DNA of 9,828 nucleotides, from positions 1 through 9,828 of the forward strand of contig PASZ01000025.1 of the NCBI GenBank assembly GCA_002712245.1, given 5' to 3'. This document shows, piece after piece, positions 1 to 7,697 of the stretch. The stretch comes from Fidelibacterota bacterium. GTDB lineage: Bacteria; Fidelibacterota; Marinisomatia; Marinisomatales; TCS55. Below the pieces are notes generated by a model, which was not told the origin of the DNA, made no database searches, and saw nothing but the letters and a program-made list of their open reading frames with translations. Within the stretch, counting starts at the first letter, position 1, and every line of letters begins with the position of its first letter. The translations under genes and the position numbers were made by a program.

Positions 1-1091
1 CCTCTTCCTGGACCCACTGGAATTAAATTATCCTTCGCATATTTAACAAAATCTGCTGTAATCAAAAAATAACCAGCAAAACCCATTTTTTTAATTACAT
101 TTAATTCGTGGTTTAATCTAGACTCTAGTTGAGGCGAATAGTCACCATATCTATTTTTAACTCCGTCAATACATAATGATTTCAAATACTCATCAGGATT
201 AGAATCCTCAGCGCCTTTTGGTATTGGGAAATTTGGAAGATGGTAATCTCCCATAGGTATTTCAAATTCAATACTATCTGCAATCCTTCTAGTGTTTTCA
301 ATGGCACCTGGAACATCTTTAAACATGTCAAACATCTGATCTTGAGTCTTAAAATAGAATTCAGGTGTTGCATAGCGCAAGCGCTTAGGATCATCTCTAT
401 CTTTTCCAGTTCCAAGGCAAATATGAACATCATGCGCTTCCCAGTGTTCATGTTTTGCATAATGTGCATCATTCGTGCAAACCATTGGCAAATTAAGTTC
501 GGCACTCAATTTTTTCATATTTTGTATATTTTGTATTTCATCAGGAATACCATGGTTTTGAACTTCTAAATAAAATCGATTTTCAAAAATTTCTGCAAAA
601 TTTAGTGCAGCTTTTTTTGCACCACCCCAATCATCTTTTAACATCTTTTCTGGAATTTCACCTTTTAAACATCCCGATAAGCAAATAATACCCTCACTAT
701 GTTTTTTTAGTAATTCCATGTCAATTCTTGGCCTGTAATAAAACCCTTCTAAATATCCATGGGTTACAAGCTTCATTAGATTTTGATAACCAGTGTAATT
801 TTGGGCTAAAAGAACCAGATGATTATTCCCCCACCCTCCATCAGATCTAGGTTTTTTTTCAAATCTGCTTCCAACAGCAACATAAACTTCGCAGCCAATG
901 ATTGGTTTTACACCGGCTTTCTGAGCTGATTTATAGTAGGGAATCACACTAAACATATTTCCATGTTCAGTAAGCGCAACTGAATCCATTCCAAGGTCAT
1001 CTATAGTGTTGACTAATGTCTGCACAGTTTGTGCTCCATCTAACAAACTATAATCTGAATGATTATGTAAATGTACAAATTCTGACTTCAT
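1..1091 (-). CDS. dnaE: DNA polymerase III alpha subunit, N-terminal part (3' end outside window)
   Basis: This is the replicative DNA polymerase catalytic subunit, of which 363 N-terminal residues are visible before the left edge; full-length DnaE proteins usually exceed 1,000. The PHP domain comes first: HLHNHSDYSLLDGA (His7, His9), TEHGNM (41-46), GCEVY (Glu68) and NDAHY (207-211), with AHDVH at 219-223. These metal-site positions look intact, unlike the degenerate PHP of E. coli DnaE, so a metal-dependent (possibly proofreading) PHP is plausible. The fragment ends in GYFLITADFV and then GPGRG, the start of the polymerase palm motif, which normally continues SAAGS. The ATG at 1091 follows the prmC TAA with no gap (TAAATG), and a weak AAGG lies about 11 bases upstream inside prmC. 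Confidence 0.97.
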   Translation of the reverse strand, partial: MKSEFVHLHNHSDYSLLDGAQTVQTLVNTIDDLGMDSVALTEHGNMFSVIPYYKSAQKAGVKPIIGCEVYVAVGSRFEKKPRSDGGWGNNHLVLLAQNYTGYQNLMKLVTHGYLEGFYYRPRIDMELLKKHSEGIICLSGCLKGEIPEKMLKDDWGGAKKAALNFAEIFENRFYLEVQNHGIPDEIQNIQNMKKLSAELNLPMVCTNDAHYAKHEHWEAHDVHICLGTGKDRDDPKRLRYATPEFYFKTQDQMFDMFKDVPGAIENTRRIADSIEFEIPMGDYHLPNFPIPKGAEDSNPDEYLKSLCIDGVKNRYGDYSPQLESRLNHELNVIKKMGFAGYFLITADFVKYAKDNLIPVGPGR

Positions 1092-1964
1092 TTAAATTTT
1101 AACCTTCAATACTCTTTTATCATTATTATAATCTGGGACTAATTCAATATTATTATAGCCTTTTGAGCGAAATAGCTTTGCCACTTTTTCAGGGTGATCA
1201 TTTATTCCAACTTCAAGAACCATCCATCCTTCTTTTTTTAATAACTTGGGACCAAGATCTGCAAACCTTTCATAAAAACGAAGTCCATCGATAAAATCAG
1301 TTAAGGCAATTTCAGGCTCATATTCTTTTACATCAACCATAACATTTTTCATTTCCTCTAAGGCAATATATGGAGGATTTGAAACTATAATATCAAAATG
1401 ATCAGATGGAATTTCTTTTAAAAAATCCAGCTTAAGAAAGTTTACATTTTTTGTTTTATGATAATCTGAGTTTTCTTGGGCTTTATTTAGCGCATTTTGA
1501 GATATGTCAATAGATAAAATTTTAGCATCAACTCGCATTAATGCAATTGATATTGAAACACAGCCAGAACCAGTACCCACTTCTAAAATTTTAGGATGTG
1601 ATAATTTATTTATACATTCTAATGAGATATCTACTAACCTTTCAGTCTCAGGTCTGGGTATTAGAACATCATCATTTAAGAAATATTTATTTCCATAAAA
1701 TTCTGTAACTCCCACGATGTATTGAAGTGGCATTCTTTTTAATCTTTTTTTAATCCATTTTTTTAAAATTGCTAACTTGTCATTTGGCACTTTTTCTTCA
1801 AAGTTGATATACAAATCAACTCTTTTGTAATCTAATAAATCACACAACAACCATTCTATTTCTTGTTTGGGGTTATCAAATTTATGATGTTTAAAATAAT
1901 CTTCACCCCACTTTATCAAATCAATTATCCGCCAGACTTGTTTTTTTTCTTTAACTGCTTCCAA
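1092..1964 (-). CDS. prmC: Peptide chain release factor N5-glutamine methyltransferase
   Basis: PrmC transfers a methyl group from S-adenosylmethionine to the glutamine of the release-factor GGQ motif, improving termination. It has 290 residues, a normal length. An N-terminal RF-binding helical domain (about 10-85) begins WRIIDLIKWGEDYF, followed by IPRPETERLV at 102-111. The SAM-binding motif I is ILEVGTGSG at 126-134, and the catalytic NPPY is at 196-199. The start is TTG at 1964, five bases after the prfA stop. The frame is closed by a TGA shortly upstream and no ATG lies near the conserved N-terminus, so TTG is the only reasonable choice. Its TAA abuts the dnaE ATG directly. Pairing with prfA puts enzyme and substrate in one transcript. 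Confidence 0.97.
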   Translation of the reverse strand: MEAVKEKKQVWRIIDLIKWGEDYFKHHKFDNPKQEIEWLLCDLLDYKRVDLYINFEEKVPNDKLAILKKWIKKRLKRMPLQYIVGVTEFYGNKYFLNDDVLIPRPETERLVDISLECINKLSHPKILEVGTGSGCVSISIALMRVDAKILSIDISQNALNKAQENSDYHKTKNVNFLKLDFLKEIPSDHFDIIVSNPPYIALEEMKNVMVDVKEYEPEIALTDFIDGLRFYERFADLGPKLLKKEGWMVLEVGINDHPEKVAKLFRSKGYNNIELVPDYNNDKRVLKVKI

Positions 1965-1969
1965 TCTAT

Positions 1970-3034
1970 TTATACAACTTCAGTGAGCTTTAGCTGTTGG
2001 TCTGCTAATGTAAGATTATCAATCAGTTCATTTATTTGTCCATCCATTACGCCATCTAAATTAAACGCTGTAAAATTAATCCTATGATCAGTGATTCTAC
2101 CTTGAGGAAAATTATACGTCCTTATTTTAGCGGATCTATCACCTGTAGAAACCATGTCTTTTCTAGCTGCTGCCCGTTCTTTAGCTAATTGTTCTCGCTC
2201 TGCTGCAAGCAGTCTCGATCTTAATACTTTTAACGCTGCGGCTTTATTTTTATGTTGGGAGGTTTCATCTTGACATGTAACAACTAGTCCTGTAGGTATA
2301 TGCGTTATTCTTATCGCAGATTCAGTCTTATTAACATGTTGTCCACCAGCTCCACTAGCTCTATAAGTATCAATTTTTAAATCAGCATCAACCAATTGAA
2401 TATCTGCCTCCTCAGCTTCTGGTAAAACTGCTACAGTGGCAGCTGATGTATGGACCCTACCGCTAGTCTCTGTTTTTGGAACTCGTTGAACCCTATGAAC
2501 ACCGCTTTCAAATTTTAGCATACCATATGCCCCATCCCCACTGATAGACATAATTAGTTCTTTATAGCCTCCAATTCCAATTGGATTAGATTCCATAACC
2601 TTATAATGCCATTTATTTCTTTCTGCAAATCTTGAATATACTCTAAATAGATCTGCTGCAAATAGAGCAGCTTCATCTCCACCTGTTCCTGCACGAATTT
2701 CTAAAATAATATTTTTATCATCGTTTGGATCATGCGGTAGTAATAATATTTTCAATGCATCTTCAATTTGGGAAGCTTCAGATTTTAAATCGTCTAACTC
2801 ATCTTTAACTATTTTCTTTAATTCTTCATCGTCTCCTTCAAGTATAGATTCATCTTCGCTGATTTGACTATGAACTGAAATATATTTTTTAGATTTATCA
2901 ATGATTGGTATCAGTCTTCTATGTTCTCTAGTAACTTCTTTATATTTATTCTGATCATTAATCAGGTTTGGGTCAATCATTTGCTTTTCTAAATCTTCAA
3001 AATGAAGGATTAGTTCTTGAAGCTTATCAATCAT
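1970..3034 (-). CDS. prfA: Peptide chain release factor 1
   Basis: RF1 recognises UAA and UAG stop codons and triggers hydrolysis of peptidyl-tRNA on the ribosome. Its length of 354 residues is normal. The N-terminal helical domain spans about 1-105, followed by [13 protein letters not shown] at 114-126. The stop-codon recognition tripeptide is PKT (186-188) in [14 protein letters not shown]; PxT marks RF1, as opposed to SPF in RF2. The catalytic GGQ is at 230-232 in [16 protein letters not shown], and its Gln is the methylation target of PrmC, encoded next. No programmed frameshift is present, as expected for RF1. The ATG overlaps the preceding TGA by four bases, so translation is probably coupled. 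It ends with TAA. Confidence 0.98.
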   Translation of the reverse strand: MIDKLQELILHFEDLEKQMIDPNLINDQNKYKEVTREHRRLIPIIDKSKKYISVHSQISEDESILEGDDEELKKIVKDELDDLKSEASQIEDALKILLLPHDPNDDKNIILEIRAGTGGDEAALFAADLFRVYSRFAERNKWHYKVMESNPIGIGGYKELIMSISGDGAYGMLKFESGVHRVQRVPKTETSGRVHTSAATVAVLPEAEEADIQLVDADLKIDTYRASGAGGQHVNKTESAIRITHIPTGLVVTCQDETSQHKNKAAALKVLRSRLLAAEREQLAKERAAARKDMVSTGDRSAKIRTYNFPQGRITDHRINFTAFNLDGVMDGQINELIDNLTLADQQLKLTEVV

Positions 3035-3993
3035 CCAACTGCTTCAGCTACATATTGCTTTCCAGACATAGAATCAAGTTTCTTTCCAAATGCTTTTTCA
3101 ATAGCATGAATTGCTACTTCCACCATCTCATCATCTGGTTGACGAGTAGTAATGTTTTGCAACCACAACCCGGGTGTTCTTAGTATTCTGAAGAATAAAT
3201 TATCATTTCTTGAGCTAATTTTAATTAGCTCATAAGAAATCCCTGCAACGATAGGTATCATTGGTAAATGAAACAGCAACCTAGAAACAAGTGTAATATT
3301 TCCGGTAAACATCATTATAAAGCTATCAATTATTGAAAACACAATTATTGCTGATAATAAAACTATAAACATAAAGCTTGTACCGCATCTTGGGTGTTGA
3401 GTAGGAAAAAGCTGTGCATTTTTTACACTTATTTTTTTGCCAGACTCAAAGTTATAGACAACCCTGTGTTCGGCTCCATGATATTGAAAGAGCCTTTTTA
3501 CATCATTCATTCTTGAAATTAAAAAAAGGTATAAAATAAAAAAGGATATTCTAATAAATCCTGATGCGATATTGAACAATATAGCATCTTTTTCAACGGC
3601 AAATAAATTTGTTGTTAACAACATTGGAGCTATCATAAATAGTGAAATAGCAAGCGCGATTGCGAAAAGTGAAGAGAAAAAATCTGATAATCTATTTTTA
3701 GGTTTATTTTTTTCATCAGGTATAGCAATATCTGCTGACCAATGCAATGTCTCCATACCCATTTTCATTGATTCGTATAATCCGGCCATACCTCTTAAAA
3801 TAGGTTGTTTCCAAATCGATGATTTTTCCCCCAATGCAATGAATTTTTTTCTATATACATGAATCTTACCATGAGGGTCTCTAACTGCGGTAGCGTATGC
3901 TCCAGGAACTCGCATCATTACCCCCTCAATCACCGCTTGGCCACCTACGAGAATTGTAGGCTTCATAATTGATATAAAAATGGTTTTTATCAT
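3031..3993 (-). CDS. DUF1385 family membrane protein (YqhQ-like)
   Basis: This 320-residue protein belongs to the uncharacterised DUF1385/YqhQ family, whose biochemical role I do not know; databases sometimes call it a predicted metal-dependent enzyme. The signature [12 protein letters not shown] is at 17-28. Four hydrophobic segments lie at about 109-131, 141-161, 207-229 and 235-257. Between the second and third sits the conserved cytosol-side or membrane-edge pair YHGAEHR (171-177) and HPRCGTSF (200-207), whose His, Glu and Cys residues could bind metal. The C-terminal RTPGLWLQ...DDEMVEVAI segment is also typical. The ATG at 3993 is 9 bases after rpmE. An ATG at 3966 (Met10) would begin closer to the conserved core and is an alternative. 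Its TGA overlaps the prfA ATG (ATGA), and the rpmE-DUF1385-prfA-prmC order recurs in other bacteria, hinting at a role linked to translation or co-transcription only. Confidence 0.92.
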   Translation of the reverse strand: MIKTIFISIMKPTILVGGQAVIEGVMMRVPGAYATAVRDPHGKIHVYRKKFIALGEKSSIWKQPILRGMAGLYESMKMGMETLHWSADIAIPDEKNKPKNRLSDFFSSLFAIALAISLFMIAPMLLTTNLFAVEKDAILFNIASGFIRISFFILYLFLISRMNDVKRLFQYHGAEHRVVYNFESGKKISVKNAQLFPTQHPRCGTSFMFIVLLSAIIVFSIIDSFIMMFTGNITLVSRLLFHLPMIPIVAGISYELIKISSRNDNLFFRILRTPGLWLQNITTRQPDDEMVEVAIHAIEKAFGKKLDSMSGKQYVAEAVG

Positions 3994-4002
3994 AATTATT
4001 CT

Positions 4003-4206
4003 TTATGATTTTTTATCATATTTCTTTTTAAACTTCTCAATCCTACCTGCGGTATCCACTAATTTTTGCTTACCAGTGTAAAAAGGGTGGCATTCAGAAC
4101 AAATATCAATAGTTTGGTCACCCATCGTGCTAAATACTTTAAATGAATATCCACAAGAACACGTTATTGTTCCTTCTTTATAATCAGGGTGTATATCTAG
4201 TTTCAT
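4003..4206 (-). CDS. rpmE: 50S ribosomal protein L31, zinc-binding type
   Basis: L31 is a small protein of the large ribosomal subunit at the intersubunit bridge. This one has 67 residues, a normal length. Cys16 and Cys18 (TCSCG) with Cys36 and Cys39 ([11 protein letters not shown]) form the zinc-binding set of the C+ form, and a Lys-rich C-terminus follows (FKKKYDKK). In many bacteria the C+ form is replaced by a cysteine-free paralogue under zinc starvation. No such paralogue is in this window. It begins 16 bases after the aminotransferase stop with an AAGG ribosome-binding site, and its stop is 9 bases before the DUF1385 gene. Confidence 0.97.
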   Translation of the reverse strand: MKLDIHPDYKEGTITCSCGYSFKVFSTMGDQTIDICSECHPFYTGKQKLVDTAGRIEKFKKKYDKKS

Positions 4207-4212
4207 TTTTTA

Positions 4213-4216
4213 CCTT
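4213..4216 (-). promoter_or_regulatory. Ribosome-binding site of rpmE
   Basis: In the transcribed direction the 16-base gap before rpmE reads CTATTTAAGGTAAAAA followed by ATG. AAGG is six bases from the start codon. It is the best-placed Shine-Dalgarno match in the window, where most other starts have none and rely on overlap or close spacing. Confidence 0.6.
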
Positions 4217-4222
4217 AAATAG

Positions 4223-5419
4223 TTAATTGATTTGTTGAATTATTTTTTTTACTCTATTTATACCTTCTTTAATAGTTTTTTCATCAATCGCATATGAAAA
4301 TCGTACATAGCCAGGGGCTCCAAAACCATCACCAGGAATTGTAGCAACATATGCCTCATTTAAAAAAACCTCACAAAGGTCAAAAGAATCTTTAATTATT
4401 TTTCCATCAAAAGATTTTCCCATATAATAGCCAAAATCTGGAAAGGCATAAAATGCTCCTCCAGGTACAAGACATTTAACCTCTGGTAGATAGTTTAGCA
4501 ATTTAATCATATAATCTCGTCTTTTCTTAAAAACTATTATCATCTGATCAACAGCTGATTGATCTCCTCCCAATGCCTCTATAGATGCGACTTGTCCAAT
4601 AGAATTTGCACAAGAGGTGGCCTGTCCTTGTATCTTAGACATTGCTTTAATTATTTCTATATCTCCAAATGTATATCCTATCCGCCAACCGGTCATTGCA
4701 TATGTTTTTGACATGCTCATGCAGGTAACAATATTTGCATCAATATTGTTATCAATTGCTAATTTTTTACTTACGGTGTGCTCGCCATCAAATACTAATC
4801 TTTCATAGCATTCATCTGAAATAACTACCCAGTTTTTTTCTTTAGCTAATTTTAAAATTTCAAGTATAGTTTTTTTAGACCATACTGATCCAGTTGGATT
4901 TGAAGGGGAATTAATAATTATACCTTTAACATTTTTATTTTCAGCAGCAATTATATCGCCAATATCTGGTTCAAAATTATTATTTGGATCCGTATCAATT
5001 AAAATTGGAGTAGCATCCGATAGAATAACAAATTCTGGAAATGAAACCCAATAAGGCTTAAAAATGATAACTTCATCACCAGTCTGAAATAATGCTTGGC
5101 AAGCTAAATAAAGACTTTGTTTTTCTCCATTAGAAACAAGAACCTCTTCAGGGGAAATGCTGATATTATTTTCACGTTTAACTTTATCACAAATAGCATT
5201 TCTAAGCTCGATCATACCAGAACCTGCAGTATACTTTGTATAACCATCATCCATAGCTACTTTTGCAGCATCAATTATATTCTTTGGTGTATTAAAATCG
5301 GGTTGACCTGCACTGAAGCTAATAACATCGTGCCCTGCATGCTTTAATTCTGCAGCTCTAGAAGTCATTTCTAGCGTAAACGAAGGCTTAACCTTATGTA
5401 CTCTATCAGCAAATTTCAT
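4223..5419 (-). CDS. Aspartate-type aminotransferase, class I, PLP-dependent
   Basis: This is a cytosolic fold-type I aminotransferase of 398 residues, the usual length for the thermophile/Gram-positive-type aspartate aminotransferase branch. It would swap an amino group between aspartate (or a related amino acid) and 2-oxoglutarate. Visible residues are SAGQPDF at 36-42, GEKQ with Lys100, Trp124 in PYWVSFPE for stacking on the cofactor ring, and SPSNPTG with Asn174. Asp202 and Tyr205 lie in DECYERL, the Schiff-base Lys238 in SMSKTYAMTGWRIGY, and the carboxylate-binding Arg373 in YVRFSYA. Lys100 lies where the Thermus enzyme has the lysine linked to acidic substrates, which favours aspartate. 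Prephenate aminotransferase activity also occurs in this branch and cannot be excluded. The ATG at 5419 shares one base with the upstream stop (TAATG), implying translational coupling. No Shine-Dalgarno sequence is seen. Confidence 0.93.
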   Translation of the reverse strand: MKFADRVHKVKPSFTLEMTSRAAELKHAGHDVISFSAGQPDFNTPKNIIDAAKVAMDDGYTKYTAGSGMIELRNAICDKVKRENNISISPEEVLVSNGEKQSLYLACQALFQTGDEVIIFKPYWVSFPEFVILSDATPILIDTDPNNNFEPDIGDIIAAENKNVKGIIINSPSNPTGSVWSKKTILEILKLAKEKNWVVISDECYERLVFDGEHTVSKKLAIDNNIDANIVTCMSMSKTYAMTGWRIGYTFGDIEIIKAMSKIQGQATSCANSIGQVASIEALGGDQSAVDQMIIVFKKRRDYMIKLLNYLPEVKCLVPGGAFYAFPDFGYYMGKSFDGKIIKDSFDLCEVFLNEAYVATIPGDGFGAPGYVRFSYAIDEKTIKEGINRVKKIIQQIN

Positions 5420-6438
5420 TATTTAATCGTATGTTGTTTTTTGTGGTATTCTTCAGAATTATAATTTATTGAGCCTTGGTTATCTTTTTTCATTTTTGAT
5501 TTAGGATTAATTGTTTTTTTATTTTTATTATTATGATTTGAGTTTAATCTATTTTCTGAAAAAGTTTTTGATTTAGGATTTTTTGATTTAAATCTTTTTT
5601 TCTTTTTCTTTCTGTGTTTTGAAATAATTGGTTTTGGAACTTTTTCAACTTCGAGCTCAGTAAGAGATGATGTAAGATTATTTTCATCTGTAATGGCTTT
5701 TGATATTTCTGCGTCTTTAATTAATGCCTCAAACTCTTCAGAATGAAAATCAAAATTTTCATCACTAAATTCTCCTAAAATAGCCCCATGTCCACTAGTT
5801 ATTCCATTTCCGATTCCAATATAGTTTGGCAAAATTAAATTAGTATAAAACTCACCATCAAAGGCCCCCCAGCCTTTATGATCTAAAATAGATGGCGTAA
5901 GCGAAGAAATTTTGATTTTGGAAAAAATGTTTTTTTCAAACTCAAATCCCATCTCTCTAGCAATAAAAACTATATTTTCACCGAGTAATTTATTTAAAAA
6001 CTGCAATCGATCATTATCATTCGAAGAATGGTATTTATTTTTTGTGCTGTGATTAAGCGCCACCCAATTTGAAACAAATCTGTACTTATAAAGGGTAGAC
6101 GTTAAATGAAATAATTCTGCCTCTTCTTGGATTTCACTTTCTTGGATCTGAAACGTAATATCTCCAAAATTAAGTTCTTTAATACGCCCTTGTAATTTTA
6201 AAATTGGATCTACGCCTTGATTTAACCCAATCAAAAAAATTTCTTCATTAAAAACCTTAACTTGGATTCTTGGATATAAAAACTTTTTTCTGTATTGCCC
6301 ATTGAGCATTGGAACAATTTCTTCTTTGGAAAATTGTTTCATAATTACCCCTTTGACTTGATAGGGTGTTTTGCGAACAGGTTTATCTGTTTTGTATTTA
6401 ATTAAGATTGATTTTGTTTTGGAGGAGTCAGTAATCAT
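5419..6438 (-). CDS. Cas6b-like RAMP-fold protein with acidic linker and basic tail
   Basis: No standard housekeeping family fits this 339-residue protein. Its first 222 residues carry, in order, landmarks I associate with Cas6b CRISPR RNA endonucleases: a first strand ILIKYKTDKP (11-20), a basic helix VKGVIMKQF (28-36), YPRIQVKV (55-62), LIGLNQGV (69-76) and YRFVSNWVALN (119-129). LLGENI follows at 151-156, then GAFDGEFYTNLILPNY (191-206) leading into the glycine loop GIGNGITSGHG (208-218). The recognition is from memory of the family. Residues 223-266 form an acid-rich linker, and 267-339 are rich in Lys, Arg and Asn, with HRKKKKKR at 275-282. There is no His before residue 111, whereas Cas6 enzymes usually place a catalytic His in the N-terminal domain, and the glycine loop lacks basic residues. 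It sits 11 bases after rho, with no visible ribosome-binding site, and overlaps the aminotransferase by one base (TAATG). I infer a cytosolic RNA-binding role, probably without nuclease activity. Confidence 0.65.
   Translation of the reverse strand: MITDSSKTKSILIKYKTDKPVRKTPYQVKGVIMKQFSKEEIVPMLNGQYRKKFLYPRIQVKVFNEEIFLIGLNQGVDPILKLQGRIKELNFGDITFQIQESEIQEEAELFHLTSTLYKYRFVSNWVALNHSTKNKYHSSNDNDRLQFLNKLLGENIVFIAREMGFEFEKNIFSKIKISSLTPSILDHKGWGAFDGEFYTNLILPNYIGIGNGITSGHGAILGEFSDENFDFHSEEFEALIKDAEISKAITDENNLTSSLTELEVEKVPKPIISKHRKKKKKRFKSKNPKSKTFSENRLNSNHNNKNKKTINPKSKMKKDNQGSINYNSEEYHKKQHTIK
5493..5580 (-). repeat. In-frame 16-base direct repeat in the basic tail
   Basis: The plus-strand sequence TTTTTGATTTAGGATT occurs exactly at 5493-5508 and again at 5565-5580. 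The 72-base offset is 24 codons, so both copies encode NPKSK (residues 287-291 and 311-315) in the basic tail of the Cas6b-like protein. A partial third similarity (TTTTGATTTAAATC) follows at 5581-5594. This points to internal duplication or slippage expanding a low-complexity tail. I do not see it as a mobile-element trace. Confidence 0.7.
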
Positions 6439-6449
6439 AGGTGTAATAG

Positions 6450-7697
6450 TTACTGACTCATCGTTTCCATAAATTCATCATTGGTTTTGGTTCTTCTCAT
6501 TCTGTCTTGTATAAATTCCATAGCTTCTATGACATTCATATCATTAAGTAATTTTCTTAATATCCACATTCTAGCTAAAACTTTCTTGTCAAGCAGTAGC
6601 TCCTCTTTTCTTGTACCAGATCTAATTAAATCAAATGAAGGATAAATTCGTCTATCACTTAGCTTTCTATCCATTACTAATTCCATATTACCCGTACCTT
6701 TAAATTCTTCAAAAATTACTTCGTCCATTCTACTACCCGTATCAATTAATGCTGTGGCAAGGATTGTTAGGCTTCCGCTCTCTTCTGTATTTCTTGCGGC
6801 GCCAAAAAATTGCTTTGGTTTTTTTAATGCATTGGAATCAACACCGCCAGACAAAATTTTACCACTGTGAGGAATTACAGCATTATGTGCTCTACCCAAA
6901 CGTGTAATGCTATCTAGTAAAATTACAACATCTTCACCAAACTCCACCATCCTCCTAGCCTTTTGAATCACCATATCTGCAACCGCTACGTGCCTTTCTG
7001 GAGCTTCATCAAAAGTAGAACTGATGACCTCTGCCTCAACATTTCGCTTCATATCTGTAACTTCCTCAGGTCTTTCATCAATCAATAAGATTATCATTTT
7101 TATTTCGGGATGATTTTTGGTTATTGCATTTGCAACTTTTTGCATTAAAACAGTTTTTCCAGTTTTAGGTTGTGCAACAAGGAGGCCGCGCTGACCTTTT
7201 CCAACCGGGGAAATCATATCCATTACTCTTGTTGATAGATCTTTTGGATTTACCTCTAAATTCAACTTTTCTTCAGGATAGAGTGGTGTCAGGTTATCAA
7301 ATAAAATTGCTTTTCTAAGCTCATCAGGATCTTTTCCATTAACCTCCTCAACTTTTAAAAGAGCATAAAATCTTTCTTTTGATTTGGGGGGTCTGATTTG
7401 ACCTGAAACCTCATGTCCTGTTCTCAATCCAAATCTTTTGATTTGTGATGGGCTAACGTAAATATCATCCGGCCCTGGTAAATAATTAAAATTGGGGCTT
7501 CTTAAAAAACCATAGCCTTCATTTAGAACCTCAAGTACCCCTCTGGCAGTTATGCCACCATCCTTTTCCATTTGAGCTTCTAAAATCTTGACAATAAGCT
7601 CTTGCCTATTCATACCTGAATAGCTATCTATCTCAAGCTTTATGGCAAGCTCAGTGAGTTCTTTAATTCTTAGTTTTTGTAATTCACTAACATTCAT
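6450..7697 (-). CDS. rho: Transcription termination factor Rho
   Basis: Rho is a hexameric RNA-dependent ATPase/translocase that binds nascent RNA and releases RNA polymerase. At 415 residues it is close to the minimal family length, with no large N-terminal insertion. The N-terminal Rho_N helical region (about 1-45) is followed by the cold-shock-like RNA-binding domain with GYGFLR at 61-66. The RecA-like motor has Walker A QPKTGKT at 176-182, Walker B VVILLD at 257-262, the Q-loop HSGKILSGG at 277-285 and the R-loop FKGTGN at 332-337. The probable arginine finger is Arg363 in SGTRKEELL. The ATG at 7697 is chosen because the N-terminus aligns with the family and a weak TAAGG precedes it. It opens the tight gene run, and its stop lies 11 bases before the next gene. 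Rho often autoregulates through its leader, so the dyad upstream is of interest. Confidence 0.98.
   Translation of the reverse strand: MNVSELQKLRIKELTELAIKLEIDSYSGMNRQELIVKILEAQMEKDGGITARGVLEVLNEGYGFLRSPNFNYLPGPDDIYVSPSQIKRFGLRTGHEVSGQIRPPKSKERFYALLKVEEVNGKDPDELRKAILFDNLTPLYPEEKLNLEVNPKDLSTRVMDMISPVGKGQRGLLVAQPKTGKTVLMQKVANAITKNHPEIKMIILLIDERPEEVTDMKRNVEAEVISSTFDEAPERHVAVADMVIQKARRMVEFGEDVVILLDSITRLGRAHNAVIPHSGKILSGGVDSNALKKPKQFFGAARNTEESGSLTILATALIDTGSRMDEVIFEEFKGTGNMELVMDRKLSDRRIYPSFDLIRSGTRKEELLLDKKVLARMWILRKLLNDMNVIEAMEFIQDRMRRTKTNDEFMETMSQ

Noticed and set aside
182..505. Minus-strand open frame of 107 codons in a different frame from dnaE
   Set aside because: It overlaps the verified dnaE frame completely and shows no family motif or plausible start context.
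240..569. Plus-strand open frame of 109 codons
   Set aside because: It lies antisense within dnaE, whose minus-strand frame is continuous with strong PHP motifs; the plus-strand translation is hydrophobic low-complexity with no recognisable domain.
3572..3862. Plus-strand open frame of 96 codons
   Set aside because: It is antisense to the DUF1385 coding region, which has clear conserved motifs; no ribosome-binding site or domain supports it.
5440..5640. Long T-rich stretch on the plus strand as a non-coding or regulatory region
   Set aside because: On the minus strand it is a continuous in-frame Lys/Asn-rich tail of the Cas6b-like protein up to a TAA overlapping the next start, so coding is the simpler explanation.
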